From contig JAAHHN010000052.1 of NCBI GenBank assembly GCA_010672165.1, forward strand, positions 1 through 34,642: DNA of 34,642 bases, in the 5' to 3' direction. Numbering within the stretch: the stretch's first letter is position 1; every line of letters begins with the position of its first letter. The notes below the pieces were generated by a model that was given only the letters and a program-made list of their open reading frames with translations, was not told the DNA's origin and did not search any database. The DNA is from Spirulina sp. SIO3F2. Its GTDB lineage: Bacteria; Cyanobacteriota; Cyanobacteriia; Cyanobacteriales; Spirulinaceae. The translations under genes were made by a program, and so were the position numbers. Below, piece by piece: positions 8,184-16,417 of this stretch.

Positions 8184-9047
8184 ATGTCTCTAACCCTCAC
8201 AACCCTAAGCCAATCCACCTGCTTTGGTGGCCAGCAAGAGGTGTATAGCCACCATTCTGAAGCCTGCAACAGCACAATGCGGTTTGCGGTGTATCAACCC
8301 CCCCAAGTTGAAGGTGGCCCTGTTCCCGTGCTCTATTTCCTTTCGGGTCTCACCTGTACCGAAGCCAATTTCATCACCAAAGCGGGAGCCCAGCGCTATG
8401 CAGCCGAAGCGGGTTTGATGCTGGTTGTGCCCGACACGAGCCCCCGTGAGACAGGGATTCCAGGCGAAGACGAAGATTGGGATTTGGGCAGTGGGGCGGG
8501 CTTTTATGTGAATGCGACCGTTGACCCTTGGCGATCGCATTATCAGATGTATCGCTATGTGGTGGAGGAGTTGCCTCAGGTAATCACGGTGAATTTTCCA
8601 GTAAGAAGCGATCGCCAAAGCATTTTTGGTCATTCGATGGGCGGTCACGGAGCGCTAATCTGTGCTTTGAAAAACCCGGAGCAATATCGCTCTGTTTCTG
8701 TGTTTGCGCCGATCGCCGCACCGATGCAATGTCCTTGGGGTCAAAAAGTCTTTACTGCTTACCTCGGCACAAATCAGACCCAGTGGCAGACTTATGATGC
8801 TACTGAGCTGATCAAAGCTGCGGGCAAACAAGTCTTCCCGGATATCCTGATCGATCAAGGTGCAGCCGACCCATTTCTAGAGCAAAATCAGCTCCTTCCT
8901 GAACAGTTCGCCGCCGCCTGCACTGCCGTTGGCCAACCTCTCACCTTCCGCACCCACCCCAGCTACGACCACGGCTATTATTTCATCGCCACGTTTGTCG
9001 GTGAGCATATTCGCTACCACGCCAAAGCTCTGAACTTTGAACCCTGA
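8184..9047 (+). CDS. fghA: S-formylglutathione hydrolase
   Basis: The 287-residue length and sequence match the esterase D/FGH family throughout. It hydrolyses S-formylglutathione to formate and glutathione, the last step of glutathione-dependent formaldehyde detoxification, in the cytosol. Visible features are the oxyanion and Cys region [13 protein letters not shown] (Cys58), the nucleophile elbow [10 protein letters not shown] (Ser151), the acid QGAADPFL (Asp229) and the base SYDHGYYF (His263). No formaldehyde dehydrogenase gene is next to it. The MBL-fold gene starts 17 bp downstream on the same strand, so the two are probably cotranscribed. Confidence 0.95.
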   Translation: MSLTLTTLSQSTCFGGQQEVYSHHSEACNSTMRFAVYQPPQVEGGPVPVLYFLSGLTCTEANFITKAGAQRYAAEAGLMLVVPDTSPRETGIPGEDEDWDLGSGAGFYVNATVDPWRSHYQMYRYVVEELPQVITVNFPVRSDRQSIFGHSMGGHGALICALKNPEQYRSVSVFAPIAAPMQCPWGQKVFTAYLGTNQTQWQTYDATELIKAAGKQVFPDILIDQGAADPFLEQNQLLPEQFAAACTAVGQPLTFRTHPSYDHGYYFIATFVGEHIRYHAKALNFEP

Positions 9048-9064
9048 ACTCTGAAACCAATCCA

Positions 9065-9844
9065 ATGCTTGCACTCACCTATCTCGATACTAATAGTTGG
9101 CTGATTGAATGGGCGGGCCAACGCATTTTGCTTGACCCCTGGTTTGTGGGGCCGCTTACGTTTGGTGATATGCCTTGGCTGTTTAAGGCTGAACGCCTCA
9201 CCCCTCGGGAGTTTCCTGCCAACATTGACCAGATTGTGCTTTCTCAAGGTCTGCCCGATCATGCCCATGTACCGACGCTTGAGACATGCGATCGCGCCAT
9301 TCCGGTCATCGCCTCCCCCAGCGCGGCCAAAATCGCCACAGACTTGGGCTTCCAAATGGTTCATGCTCTCGAACACGGTCAGCAGCACGAAGTAAATACA
9401 GATCTCATCATTACCGCTGTACCTGGTTCCCCCGTCGGGCCGAATCTGCTTGAGAATGGCTATGTCTTCAGTCATCGTGGTGAACAGACCAAGCTCTATT
9501 ACGAACCCCACGGCTACCACTCGGCAGAACTTGATGCGTTTGCGCCGTTGGATGTGGTGATTACGCCGTTGATTGATCTGAAGCTGCCTTTGGTAGGGAC
9601 GGTGATTGGGGGCCAGGCGCGATCGCTCCAGTTGGCCCAGCGGGTGCAGCCCCAGGTGATGTTACCGACTGCGGCGGGGGGGGATGTGCAAGTGACGGGG
9701 TTGCTGAATCGGTTGCTCAAGGCAGAGGGGTCGGTTGAGCGTTTTCGGGCGAGTTTGCAGGCGCAAGGGTTGGCGGTGCAGGTGCTTGAGCCACAGCCTT
9801 GGCAGCGGTTTGAGGTGGTATTGCCGGAGAGCGCGATGGTTTGA
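9065..9844 (+). CDS. MBL-fold metallo-hydrolase family protein with an atypical metal motif
   Basis: The 259-residue protein begins with the beta-strand pair typical of MBL folds, LTYLDTNSWLIEWAGQRIL, with LLDPWFVG after it. Where canonical members have HxHxDH, this one reads LSQGLPDHAHVPTL. The Asp-His pair is kept but the first two His are replaced by Ser-Gln/Leu. Later strands (VVITPLIDLKLPLVGTVIGG) fit the fold. This variant is known in cyanobacteria and plants as a metallo-hydrolase/oxidoreductase superfamily protein without an assigned substrate. It follows fghA closely; a link to formaldehyde or thioester metabolism is only contextual. Confidence 0.75.
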   Translation: MLALTYLDTNSWLIEWAGQRILLDPWFVGPLTFGDMPWLFKAERLTPREFPANIDQIVLSQGLPDHAHVPTLETCDRAIPVIASPSAAKIATDLGFQMVHALEHGQQHEVNTDLIITAVPGSPVGPNLLENGYVFSHRGEQTKLYYEPHGYHSAELDAFAPLDVVITPLIDLKLPLVGTVIGGQARSLQLAQRVQPQVMLPTAAGGDVQVTGLLNRLLKAEGSVERFRASLQAQGLAVQVLEPQPWQRFEVVLPESAMV

Positions 9845-9917
9845 GAATGTTTAGTCTGACTGGTGGATTAAGGTAGATTGCTTGTTTAGAAGATGTTGGA
9901 TAATTGGGAGAGCGATC

Positions 9918-10334
9918 GTGGAAGTTGAGCATAAAATGGTTCGAGCATTTGCTGACATTGAAAAACTCCAACGCTATCAGCTCCGTGCGTTGGGGTTATC
10001 TGACTACACAATTCGCCAGCTTGTTAAATCTTTGGCGTTCTCCACCAATGGTCAAGCTCACCAATATTTAGTTGCAGACCTCAAACAAGCCATTCAGTAT
10101 CGTTTAGAGCACTCCAACATCACCCCAAAAACTCAAGCTACCTTGCAGCAGGCCCAGCGCCTGCTCTTGGGTCAATCTAATGTGATACAGGTTGATTTCC
10201 TGCGGAATGTGCCCCTGGATGAAAAGATCCGCCGTTTGCATTATCAAAACGAGCAACTCTTCCGTGAGGAGCAAGAACTACGACGTAGGACAGAAGCTGT
10301 GCTACATGAGGCACGTCAGGCGATCGGACAGTAA
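9918..10334 (+). CDS. Small helical protein with a C-terminal coiled coil, unknown
   Basis: The GTG at 9918 is preferred because GGGAG lies 7 bases upstream; an ATG at 9936 is the alternative. The product of about 138 residues has a helix-rich N-terminal part (LQRYQLRALGLSDYTIRQLV) with a possible helix-turn-helix. It then has a Gln-rich middle and a strongly charged coiled coil (EKIRRLHYQNEQLFREEQEL) to the end. No enzyme motif is visible. The gene converges on the minus-strand unit that ends at 10421. DNA binding or a scaffold role are guesses; I do not recognise the family. Confidence 0.6.
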   Translation: MEVEHKMVRAFADIEKLQRYQLRALGLSDYTIRQLVKSLAFSTNGQAHQYLVADLKQAIQYRLEHSNITPKTQATLQQAQRLLLGQSNVIQVDFLRNVPLDEKIRRLHYQNEQLFREEQELRRRTEAVLHEARQAIGQ

Positions 10335-10342
10335 AACTATAG

Positions 10343-10405
10343 GCGGCAGCGTCCCAAAAGATGCCTGTCACAGCAGAGCCACATGGGAAGGAGGGAGCAA
10401 AGCTA
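10343..10405. repeat. Dispersed CACAGCAGAGCCA-type repeat, copy 1
   Basis: The segment GATGCCTGTCACAGCAGAGC (from 10360), ending in a GGAGGGA tail, is close to a second copy at 17356-17394. Both follow a GCAG-C-containing lead, and both lie just past the 3' ends of genes. Confidence 0.4.
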
Positions 10406-10420
10406 ACGCTCATAAAATTT

Positions 10421-11428
10421 CTACATCTCCCAATGGTCTTGGCCATTACTGTCTACCCAAGCTTGGGTTTTGTCCCAGACATTGCAAGGTAGGTGTTCGA
10501 TGGGTTGGAGGGTTTCAGTTTGGGCAAATTGAATTGTGGTGAATTGCACTTGTTTGAGCAGGGCTTGCAGGTCGGGTTTGAAGTTGTTGATATTCAAGGG
10601 GGTAGCTGGCACACGAACCCGTTGGTAAGGTTCAGCAATAATTTCATCTTCCCAGTAGGGATGCTCATAAACAAACAGATTAAGCTTTTGAGCCGAGTCA
10701 ATAAACTTTTGATGGCTGCGCTTATGGTAATAGATATTCTTTCGATAAACACGTTGAATCTGAGCAGAAGATAAGGTCTTCAGTTGCACATACTGCCATA
10801 GCGCAACGTGACTATTGATATCTTTATATTTGTATAATCCATTAGCTGATTTCGGAATTGCACCTGCATATTGATGTAGAAATGTGGCAATATTCCCATC
10901 TGCATCGATACCAAACCATTCAGAAGCAAAATAGAATACATCAATTCTTTCTCTTGCTACATCAAGCCACTGTTCGTTACCTCGCCAAGTCGAACATCTC
11001 GTATGCTCTAGAGGTTGAACTTCTGCATCTGTAAGGAAATTTACAGTTTTAAATTGAGATTTACTAAACTGTAGTTGAAGGTTTAGTGTCAGCTCTTCAA
11101 TTTTGAGGGGACGTTTGGGGATTGCGTGCCGTTTATATGGCAGTACAACTCCATGATCGTAATTCATATATTTGAATAGTCCCCAAGCAACTACATCTTC
11201 ACGATCAATTGAATATTTCAAGTCTAGAGATTCTTTGATTGAAGATATGCGATCTAGGGCTTTTGGAGCAGGACAAAAGTTATTAGGCAAAAGCTTAGGA
11301 TCAAACAGCATACATGAGTGAGGAACAGCACCGTTCTCGCCTGAATCAAACACTGCAACATGACCTTCTCCATCCACCGCGAACCATTCCGTATCCATGC
11401 TGTGGGCTGCGGGATAATCTTGTGACAT
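10421..11428 (-). CDS. SMDTxWFAVD-motif protein with two related modules
   Basis: The 335-residue protein begins MSQDYPAAHSMDTEWFAVDG and is internally duplicated. Module 1 has EWFAVDGEGHVAVFDSGENG (from residue 14) and QPLEHTRCSTW (138-148). Module 2 has EWFGIDADGNIATFLHQYAG (from 170) and QPIEHLPCNVW (308-318). The same opening and closing motifs occur once in the neighbour at 11463-12422. No signal peptide or enzyme motif is visible; the conserved Cys in the EHxxCxxW motif is notable. It is the last gene of the unit that includes the radical SAM enzyme. I know similar SMDTxWFA proteins only as hypothetical, often paralogous, families. A substrate, an immunity-like or a sensor protein are all possible. 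Confidence 0.65.
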   Translation of the reverse strand: MSQDYPAAHSMDTEWFAVDGEGHVAVFDSGENGAVPHSCMLFDPKLLPNNFCPAPKALDRISSIKESLDLKYSIDREDVVAWGLFKYMNYDHGVVLPYKRHAIPKRPLKIEELTLNLQLQFSKSQFKTVNFLTDAEVQPLEHTRCSTWRGNEQWLDVARERIDVFYFASEWFGIDADGNIATFLHQYAGAIPKSANGLYKYKDINSHVALWQYVQLKTLSSAQIQRVYRKNIYYHKRSHQKFIDSAQKLNLFVYEHPYWEDEIIAEPYQRVRVPATPLNINNFKPDLQALLKQVQFTTIQFAQTETLQPIEHLPCNVWDKTQAWVDSNGQDHWEM

Positions 11429-11462
11429 GATTTAACGCTTCTCTAATTCTCAACAATACTGC

Positions 11463-12422
11463 TCACTTAGGTTTTAGAGGATAAGGATGACCTTCTCGTT
11501 CATTCCCTTGAGTATCAACCCACCGAGCTGTTCCCCAAGTCTCACAAGACATGTGTTCAAGAGGCTGAATTAGTTCTGTTTCTGAGAATTTTAGATTTTT
11601 AAATTGAACTGTTTTACAAGTTTTTCCTAAAGCCGTTGGGATTTCGTTAACGTGCAAAGGATGGCTCGGTCTTATCTCTAGCTCATAGGGGTAAGGAGCA
11701 CCACTACCACAAGTGTAATCTGATAATCCTAAGAGATGTAGGTATCCTTCATCTAAACAAATCAAATGAAACCGAGTTATCCTTCCATCTACAAGGGCAT
11801 TTTTGAAAAACTGCTTGTGTTCTTCAACCCACATACGCTGAATGATTACAGTTGGCTTATTAGCCAATTTTAGAATTGCTATTCTTTCATCAGAGAAAAA
11901 ATTGTATATTCCTGGATCTGTATTGAGGTGCTTTGGATTCAATAAGTCCAACCTGTCAAGAGTGGTTTGCAGCGCTTCATTTGAGACAAACTCAAATACC
12001 CAATCATCATTACAGATTGGTTTCTCATCTGATATAAGAAACTCTATGATCTCTTCAACTCTATCTTCGATCGCCCAGAATTCATGCTCATCAAGATCTC
12101 TGTATTTCTCCAATAAAGTTGCTACTATTTTCTCCTCATCCCCTTGGAATTGCTTGATTACATGAAATACCTCCTTCGGCCGGAGCAAATCTGGAAGTGA
12201 TTCAGCCGAAGTTGCCAGTTCAATAATGGGTGACGATAAAGCATAACTCCAAAATGAAATAAAGTCTCTGACCACCTCAATTTGGGTCTCACGGGCGGCT
12301 TGTCTCCAAACCCAAGGAACCGCACCCCCTTCAGCAGAGCAGAAATAACCAATATTTCCTTCTGCATCCACCGCAAACCAATCCGTATCCATGCTGTGCG
12401 CTGCTGGATAATCCTGCACCAT
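11463..12422 (-). CDS. SMDTxWFAVD-motif protein, translationally coupled to the radical SAM gene
   Basis: The ATG at 12422 overlaps the TAA of the radical SAM gene by one base (TAATG), so translation is probably coupled. A frame open further upstream is rejected because it overlaps the radical SAM frame by over 100 bases. The 319-residue product begins MVQDYPAAHSMDTDWFAVDA, nearly identical to the start of the protein encoded at 10421-11428, and ends with QPLEHMSCETWGTARWVD. Its middle is unlike the neighbour: long, acidic and helical (EFWAIEDRVEEIIEFLISDE). It therefore looks as if variable middles are carried between fixed end motifs. Function unknown. Confidence 0.65.
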   Translation of the reverse strand: MVQDYPAAHSMDTDWFAVDAEGNIGYFCSAEGGAVPWVWRQAARETQIEVVRDFISFWSYALSSPIIELATSAESLPDLLRPKEVFHVIKQFQGDEEKIVATLLEKYRDLDEHEFWAIEDRVEEIIEFLISDEKPICNDDWVFEFVSNEALQTTLDRLDLLNPKHLNTDPGIYNFFSDERIAILKLANKPTVIIQRMWVEEHKQFFKNALVDGRITRFHLICLDEGYLHLLGLSDYTCGSGAPYPYELEIRPSHPLHVNEIPTALGKTCKTVQFKNLKFSETELIQPLEHMSCETWGTARWVDTQGNEREGHPYPLKPK

Positions 12423-13174
12423 TATTCCGTACCTCCACAAAAAATCAACGGTAAACCCTCCAACGCTGCCGCCAACCCTGCCGCCGTTAACTCCGGCAAC
12501 AGCCGCCGCGCCACCGTATATGAACACCAACCCACTCGCTTATCCCAACCAATCGAACAAAACCGAGGACTCGGGCCACAAACCGTCAGGCAACTCATCG
12601 ACTGAAACGGCTGATGCCCTGCCACCTGAGCCAACTCCTGGGGCGTCGGTGTATCCTGCCCCCGCATCGGCAAATAGACAATGCGCTCATTACTAATCCC
12701 CGCCGATCGCACTCGTTCTGCGGCTTGCACTGCGGCGGGGAGTTGCGATCGCGCCACCAGAAAATTAATCCCGCTGCGAATCTCGGCTGCTGCGAGGTCT
12801 TGGACTTGCGCGATCACTCGCTCCACCTCTTTGGCATGATCAGGGAAATGGATCGAGAGATACACCTTATCCGGTTGAGCTGCAATCAAGCGATCCCAGC
12901 GTTCCCCCTGCAACAGCAACCCATGGCTGGTCAACGACCGAAAAACCTGACCCCGCAACTGGGCCAGCAGTTCAAATAGCCCTGCATATTCCAACGGTTC
13001 CCCACCGCCAAACGAAACTGCCTTTGTGCCCTGCGCGACACAGTCAGTGATAAACGTCACCAGCTCATCCACTGTCCAGGTGGTGTCCCCCGCCGGGTTG
13101 CTGTGGTTATAGCAAAAAGCACACCGCTTACCGCAGCGGTTGGTTAGTTCAATGGAAAGACGCTCAACGACCAT
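12422..13174 (-). CDS. Radical SAM enzyme with extra C-terminal cysteines
   Basis: The 250-residue protein has the radical SAM cluster CGKRCAFC (Cys14, Cys18, Cys21) right at the start. It then has GGGEP (56-60), which contacts the methionine moiety of SAM, and a compact half-barrel. After residue 190 a Cys-rich tail, MSCLTVCGPSPRFCSIGWDK then GWCSYT and FCGG (Cys195, 199, 206, 217, 246), could hold an auxiliary Fe-S cluster as in SPASM/twitch enzymes. Its gene overlaps the next by one base, so its substrate may be one of the SMDTxWFAVD proteins; this is inference. It is preceded by the GUN4-domain gene, 63 bp away. The reaction cannot be predicted. Confidence 0.85.
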   Translation of the reverse strand: MVVERLSIELTNRCGKRCAFCYNHSNPAGDTTWTVDELVTFITDCVAQGTKAVSFGGGEPLEYAGLFELLAQLRGQVFRSLTSHGLLLQGERWDRLIAAQPDKVYLSIHFPDHAKEVERVIAQVQDLAAAEIRSGINFLVARSQLPAAVQAAERVRSAGISNERIVYLPMRGQDTPTPQELAQVAGHQPFQSMSCLTVCGPSPRFCSIGWDKRVGWCSYTVARRLLPELTAAGLAAALEGLPLIFCGGTE

Positions 13175-13237
13175 GACTACTCTGTAGTTATTCTTGTAAC
13201 AAGGTTGTAAATCGTGCTTAAAAAATCTCTGTAGTCT

Positions 13238-13681
13238 TTACAGATTACAGTCTACAAGTCTCGGCGCGAAAAAAGAGCCTCCCCGTGCCATTCGTAGCTG
13301 TGATGGCCACCATACCTCAGCTCTCCAAGGGAGATGGCCCACGGGGGCTCTCAGCTCAAAGCTGCAATCTTCGTACTCTAACCAATCTCCATTCACTCGC
13401 CAGCCCACATGATTGGCCAGTAAAATATAGCTCTTGCGGACCTCATCATAGATCCGCTTCTGGACGCTAAACCCAAAGCGGCCATTGCTGTGCTGTAGCC
13501 AGAGCTGGTCAATGGTGCGCAGATCGCGGCAGGGGAACTGCTCAATATCCAGCTTTCTTAGCCAGCCCTCGTTTTCACGCGATGCCACCCAGAGCATTAA
13601 ACGCCAAGTTTCTTGGTCGGCTGCTTTGAACTGTTGGGTAGCTAAGAGCCGCTGGAGCTTGCGATAGTCTGTTTCCACCAC
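13238..13681 (-). CDS. GUN4-domain protein
   Basis: The 147-residue protein is almost entirely one GUN4 domain. It begins DYRKLQRLLATQQFKAADQE, followed by RTIDQLWLQHSNGRFGFSVQ and a C-terminal GHLPW, all family hallmarks. Classical GUN4 binds protoporphyrin and Mg-protoporphyrin and stimulates Mg-chelatase. Cyanobacteria also carry several GUN4-domain paralogues fused to kinases or standing alone, whose roles are unknown. This one lacks the N-terminal helical domain of the classical Synechocystis GUN4 and lies in a unit with a HEAT-repeat exported protein (15 bp upstream) and a radical SAM enzyme. A paralogue rather than the chelatase cofactor is therefore more likely. Confidence 0.85.
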   Translation of the reverse strand: MVETDYRKLQRLLATQQFKAADQETWRLMLWVASRENEGWLRKLDIEQFPCRDLRTIDQLWLQHSNGRFGFSVQKRIYDEVRKSYILLANHVGWRVNGDWLEYEDCSFELRAPVGHLPWRAEVWWPSQLRMARGGSFFAPRLVDCNL

Positions 13682-13696
13682 TCTCCATCAACTCAC

Positions 13697-15571
13697 TCAG
13701 AACGCCATTCTGAGGTTTCCATCTTCAGACACAATGACAGTCCCCCCACTGAAAGTCCCGATTAAGATCTCACCAGATAGGGTCTGTCTTGATAAAAGTG
13801 GCGCACCGGGGAGTGCTCGCCAAGGTTGAACACGCCATTTGGCATCTAACCCGTATGTCAACTCGTAAATCACTCCATCGTTGGAAGATTTATGTGCTAG
13901 TCCAGCAACAGCAATCTGTTTTGTTCTGAGGGTATAGAGATTATGAATATTTTCTTGGATCAAGGCATAACGCTCACCATTGTCTGCAATGAAAACAAGC
14001 TCTCCGCCCCATTCGCCCCGATCGCTTCCCACCAGCCAACCATCCTCAACTCGAAGTGCAACATTCGGTACTTGCGTAATTTGTTCACAATACTCAAGAA
14101 GCTGCTCATCAGTGATTTCAATTACAGCGTCGTTTTCTTCACACCCCACCTGTTCAGCGTTATCGCTTTCGCCATAACCGATGATCTCTCTTTGGTAGGA
14201 GAGCTTCTCAAGCTGTTCTCTCGCCGCGATCCGGTTTAATTTCGCTCCTGTGGCGTTTTTGGCTGTGGTGTCATCTGTTTCTGAGTTGGGCTTGTTCAGA
14301 ATTTTACGTAAGCGATCGCCCAAAGCTGGAAAGGTTGCTGGTTTTAGGCCATTCGGGCAAATCAATACACAACCACCGAAATGATCGTACGCAAAAAATT
14401 CAGAAGGGAAGTTGTTGTAATTCAATGTGTAAGACTTCGAGGTTCGAATATGGAACAACGCCTTCTTCGCCTGTCTTCGCACGGCTGGATGCCAATGTTC
14501 TTGGGCGGTAACGGCAAGTGCATCTTTAGCAGATTTTGCTTCAAGTCTTCCCAAAGATTGGGCCGCAATCCAATTGATTTTGACATCGCTTGAATCATTT
14601 AAAATCTCAATGAGTTTAGGGATCGCTTTTTTGTATCCGATAAAGCCAATGGTTCTCGCAGCCGCCCGCCGGATATTCCAATCAGGATGACTCAATAGCT
14701 TTGAGACCTCTCCACCCGCATCTTGTGCAGATTTTCCGGCCTCTGATATATCTCTGAGGAGCGTAACCTTTGGTTCTCTCCTCAACATCTCAGCAAAGAT
14801 CTGACCACGATAGGTTGACGGAATGCCAATTAACGCATGGTCAATGTGCTCTCTTAACTCTGGCTTGGCTTTGTATAATTCCAACAAGTCATCTTCAAGA
14901 ACCAGTCCAGCTTTGTCTAAGTGATGCACTATTGTGAGGACGCCTCGCAGCAAGTTAGTTGATGATTGAGCATCATTCAATATTTTCCTGAGTGCTAATG
15001 CTGCCTCTTGCTGCGCGACTGGGTTCATGTCCTCAAGAGCATGACCCAGCAAGTCGTAAACCTTATAATCTTGTCCATTGTTGGCCGTTGCCGCCTTGAT
15101 CATAAAAGGAATCGCTCTAGCCCCTTGGAGCCGCACAGCGTAAACTTCCTGATTGTGTGGACTATTGGTAAGCAAATATCGCTTTACGGCTTCTTGGGCT
15201 GCCTGTTCGCTCTCAATTCTCCCTAGGGCTCCTGGGAGCCAGCCAATTCCACGATCTAAGCCAGCAATAATGTCTGGAAGATACTTCGCGTCGATGTGAG
15301 TGCAATCCCTGAGAGTTGCGGCTGCAATCTCGGCGATGTCCTGATCCGGATGCGACAGCATTTTGACCAAATGAGGAATGGCTCTCTGCTCATGCTTCAG
15401 GAGCTTTTTAATATAGGCCTGTTCCTTCTGGCTGAGACTCGATTCTCCATCGGGGATCTTGTCGATTTGAGCCAGTAACCCATCCAGTGTCTGGCGCTTT
15501 TCAGCATACACAACACCAATTTGTAGAAGGCAGATGGTGAGTCCGATCGCGACAATGCTTCTGATTCTCAT
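13697..15571 (-). CDS. Exported HEAT-repeat protein with a beta-rich C-terminal domain
   Basis: From the ATG at 15571 (a TTG one codon earlier is less likely) the protein has 624 residues. It starts with a signal peptide (MRIRSIVAIGLTICLLQIGVV, in part VAIGLTICLLQIGVVYA). Residues from about 50 to 375 form HEAT/PBS-lyase-type repeats, such as LVKMLSHPDQDIAEIAAATL and LLSHPDWNIRRAAARTIGFI. A variable linker with Asp/Glu follows, then a beta-rich end (EDGWLVGSDRGEWGGELVFI and SGEILIGTFSGGTVIVSEDG) that resembles propeller blades. The gene is 15 bp before the GUN4-domain gene. A periplasmic scaffold role is the simplest inference; no catalytic motif is seen. Confidence 0.8.
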   Translation of the reverse strand: MRIRSIVAIGLTICLLQIGVVYAEKRQTLDGLLAQIDKIPDGESSLSQKEQAYIKKLLKHEQRAIPHLVKMLSHPDQDIAEIAAATLRDCTHIDAKYLPDIIAGLDRGIGWLPGALGRIESEQAAQEAVKRYLLTNSPHNQEVYAVRLQGARAIPFMIKAATANNGQDYKVYDLLGHALEDMNPVAQQEAALALRKILNDAQSSTNLLRGVLTIVHHLDKAGLVLEDDLLELYKAKPELREHIDHALIGIPSTYRGQIFAEMLRREPKVTLLRDISEAGKSAQDAGGEVSKLLSHPDWNIRRAAARTIGFIGYKKAIPKLIEILNDSSDVKINWIAAQSLGRLEAKSAKDALAVTAQEHWHPAVRRQAKKALFHIRTSKSYTLNYNNFPSEFFAYDHFGGCVLICPNGLKPATFPALGDRLRKILNKPNSETDDTTAKNATGAKLNRIAAREQLEKLSYQREIIGYGESDNAEQVGCEENDAVIEITDEQLLEYCEQITQVPNVALRVEDGWLVGSDRGEWGGELVFIADNGERYALIQENIHNLYTLRTKQIAVAGLAHKSSNDGVIYELTYGLDAKWRVQPWRALPGAPLLSRQTLSGEILIGTFSGGTVIVSEDGNLRMAF

Positions 15572-15625
15572 CAAAACGATGAATTGAGGAGTCTGTTATA
15601 AGACTAAGTCAGAATTGAGGCCGTT

Positions 15626-16177
15626 CTACACCAACCACGGATGGGCTAAAAAATAACTCGTCACCGACTTTGCATCCACCACCATCGGCTGCGTCCGCAC
15701 CGTCTCCTCAAACTCCAACGGACTCATCAACACCACCTCAATATCCTCATCCTCATCCTGTTCTGGCGGTGTGGCCAACTTCTCCAAACCCTGCGCCAAA
15801 AACGCATAGATATATTCGTCTGAATAACCCGGCGCCAGGGGAAACTGGCCTAAGTTGCGCCATTGGCTAGCGCGATAACCAATTTCCTCTTGGATTTCCC
15901 GCTCAATGGTCTGGGCTGGATCTTCGCCCACTTCCACCGTGCCCGCTGGAAACTCCAATAAACGCCCCTGCACCGCAAACCGATATTGACGCACCAGCAC
16001 CAATTTCCCCTCTGGCGTCATCGGCACAGCCAGAGCACCCCCTGGATGACGAATACATTCCCAACTGCCCTCCGCCCCATTGGGCAGACGCAACCGATTG
16101 ACATCGAACGTAAATTTGCGGCCTTGATAAAACAGTTGCTGCTGGAGCTGTTCAGGGGCTTCAGTTTGGAATGACAT
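15626..16177 (-). CDS. Nudix hydrolase, ADP-ribose pyrophosphatase type
   Basis: The ATG at 16177 gives 183 residues; a GTG at 16204 is in frame but unnecessary. The Nudix box, G-x5-E-x7-REUxEExG, is complete at residues 79-101 (GTVEVGEDP, then EREIQEEIGY). The upstream EFPAG and the downstream APGYSDEYIYAFLA (Pro-Gly then Glu-acid loop) are typical of ADP-ribose pyrophosphatases, which cleave ADP-ribose to AMP and ribose 5-phosphate. The enzyme should need Mg2+ and act in the cytosol. The substrate range cannot be settled from the sequence. The gene is divergent from psb32. Confidence 0.9.
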   Translation of the reverse strand: MSFQTEAPEQLQQQLFYQGRKFTFDVNRLRLPNGAEGSWECIRHPGGALAVPMTPEGKLVLVRQYRFAVQGRLLEFPAGTVEVGEDPAQTIEREIQEEIGYRASQWRNLGQFPLAPGYSDEYIYAFLAQGLEKLATPPEQDEDEDIEVVLMSPLEFEETVRTQPMVVDAKSVTSYFLAHPWLV

Positions 16178-16353
16178 AGATAAGGAGCAATGAAAAATCA
16201 GCACGACTATTTTGACATTGGGCGTGACATCAGGACTGTCTTTCTTGCCAAGGTGAAGCTAGCTGATATCGTCTTAAGTTTCAGCGATACTCCGAATAAA
16301 TACAGGAGAACCATTGTGCGACGCGAGTACTCACCTTAAGAAAAAATGAATAT

Positions 16354-16382
16354 TTGTAACTAAATGAAGTTTTTTTTATAAT
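16354..16382 (+). promoter_or_regulatory. Sigma-70-like promoter of psb32
   Basis: TTGTAA (16354-16359) and TATAAT (16377-16382) are separated by 17 bases. The expected start is near 16389, about 30 bases before the psb32 ATG at 16418. Confidence 0.65.
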
Positions 16383-16417
16383 TTATTCACACAAAGTTTT
16401 AATAAATCTCCCATATC

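Noticed and set aside
12423-12530. Longer start for the SMDTxWFAVD gene
   Set aside because: It would overlap the radical SAM gene by over 100 bases; the TAATG coupling and the conserved motif mark the start at 12422.
13238-13681. Classical GUN4 gene for Mg-chelatase
   Set aside because: The helical N-terminal domain of the classical protein is missing and the context is unrelated; it is called a GUN4-domain protein only.
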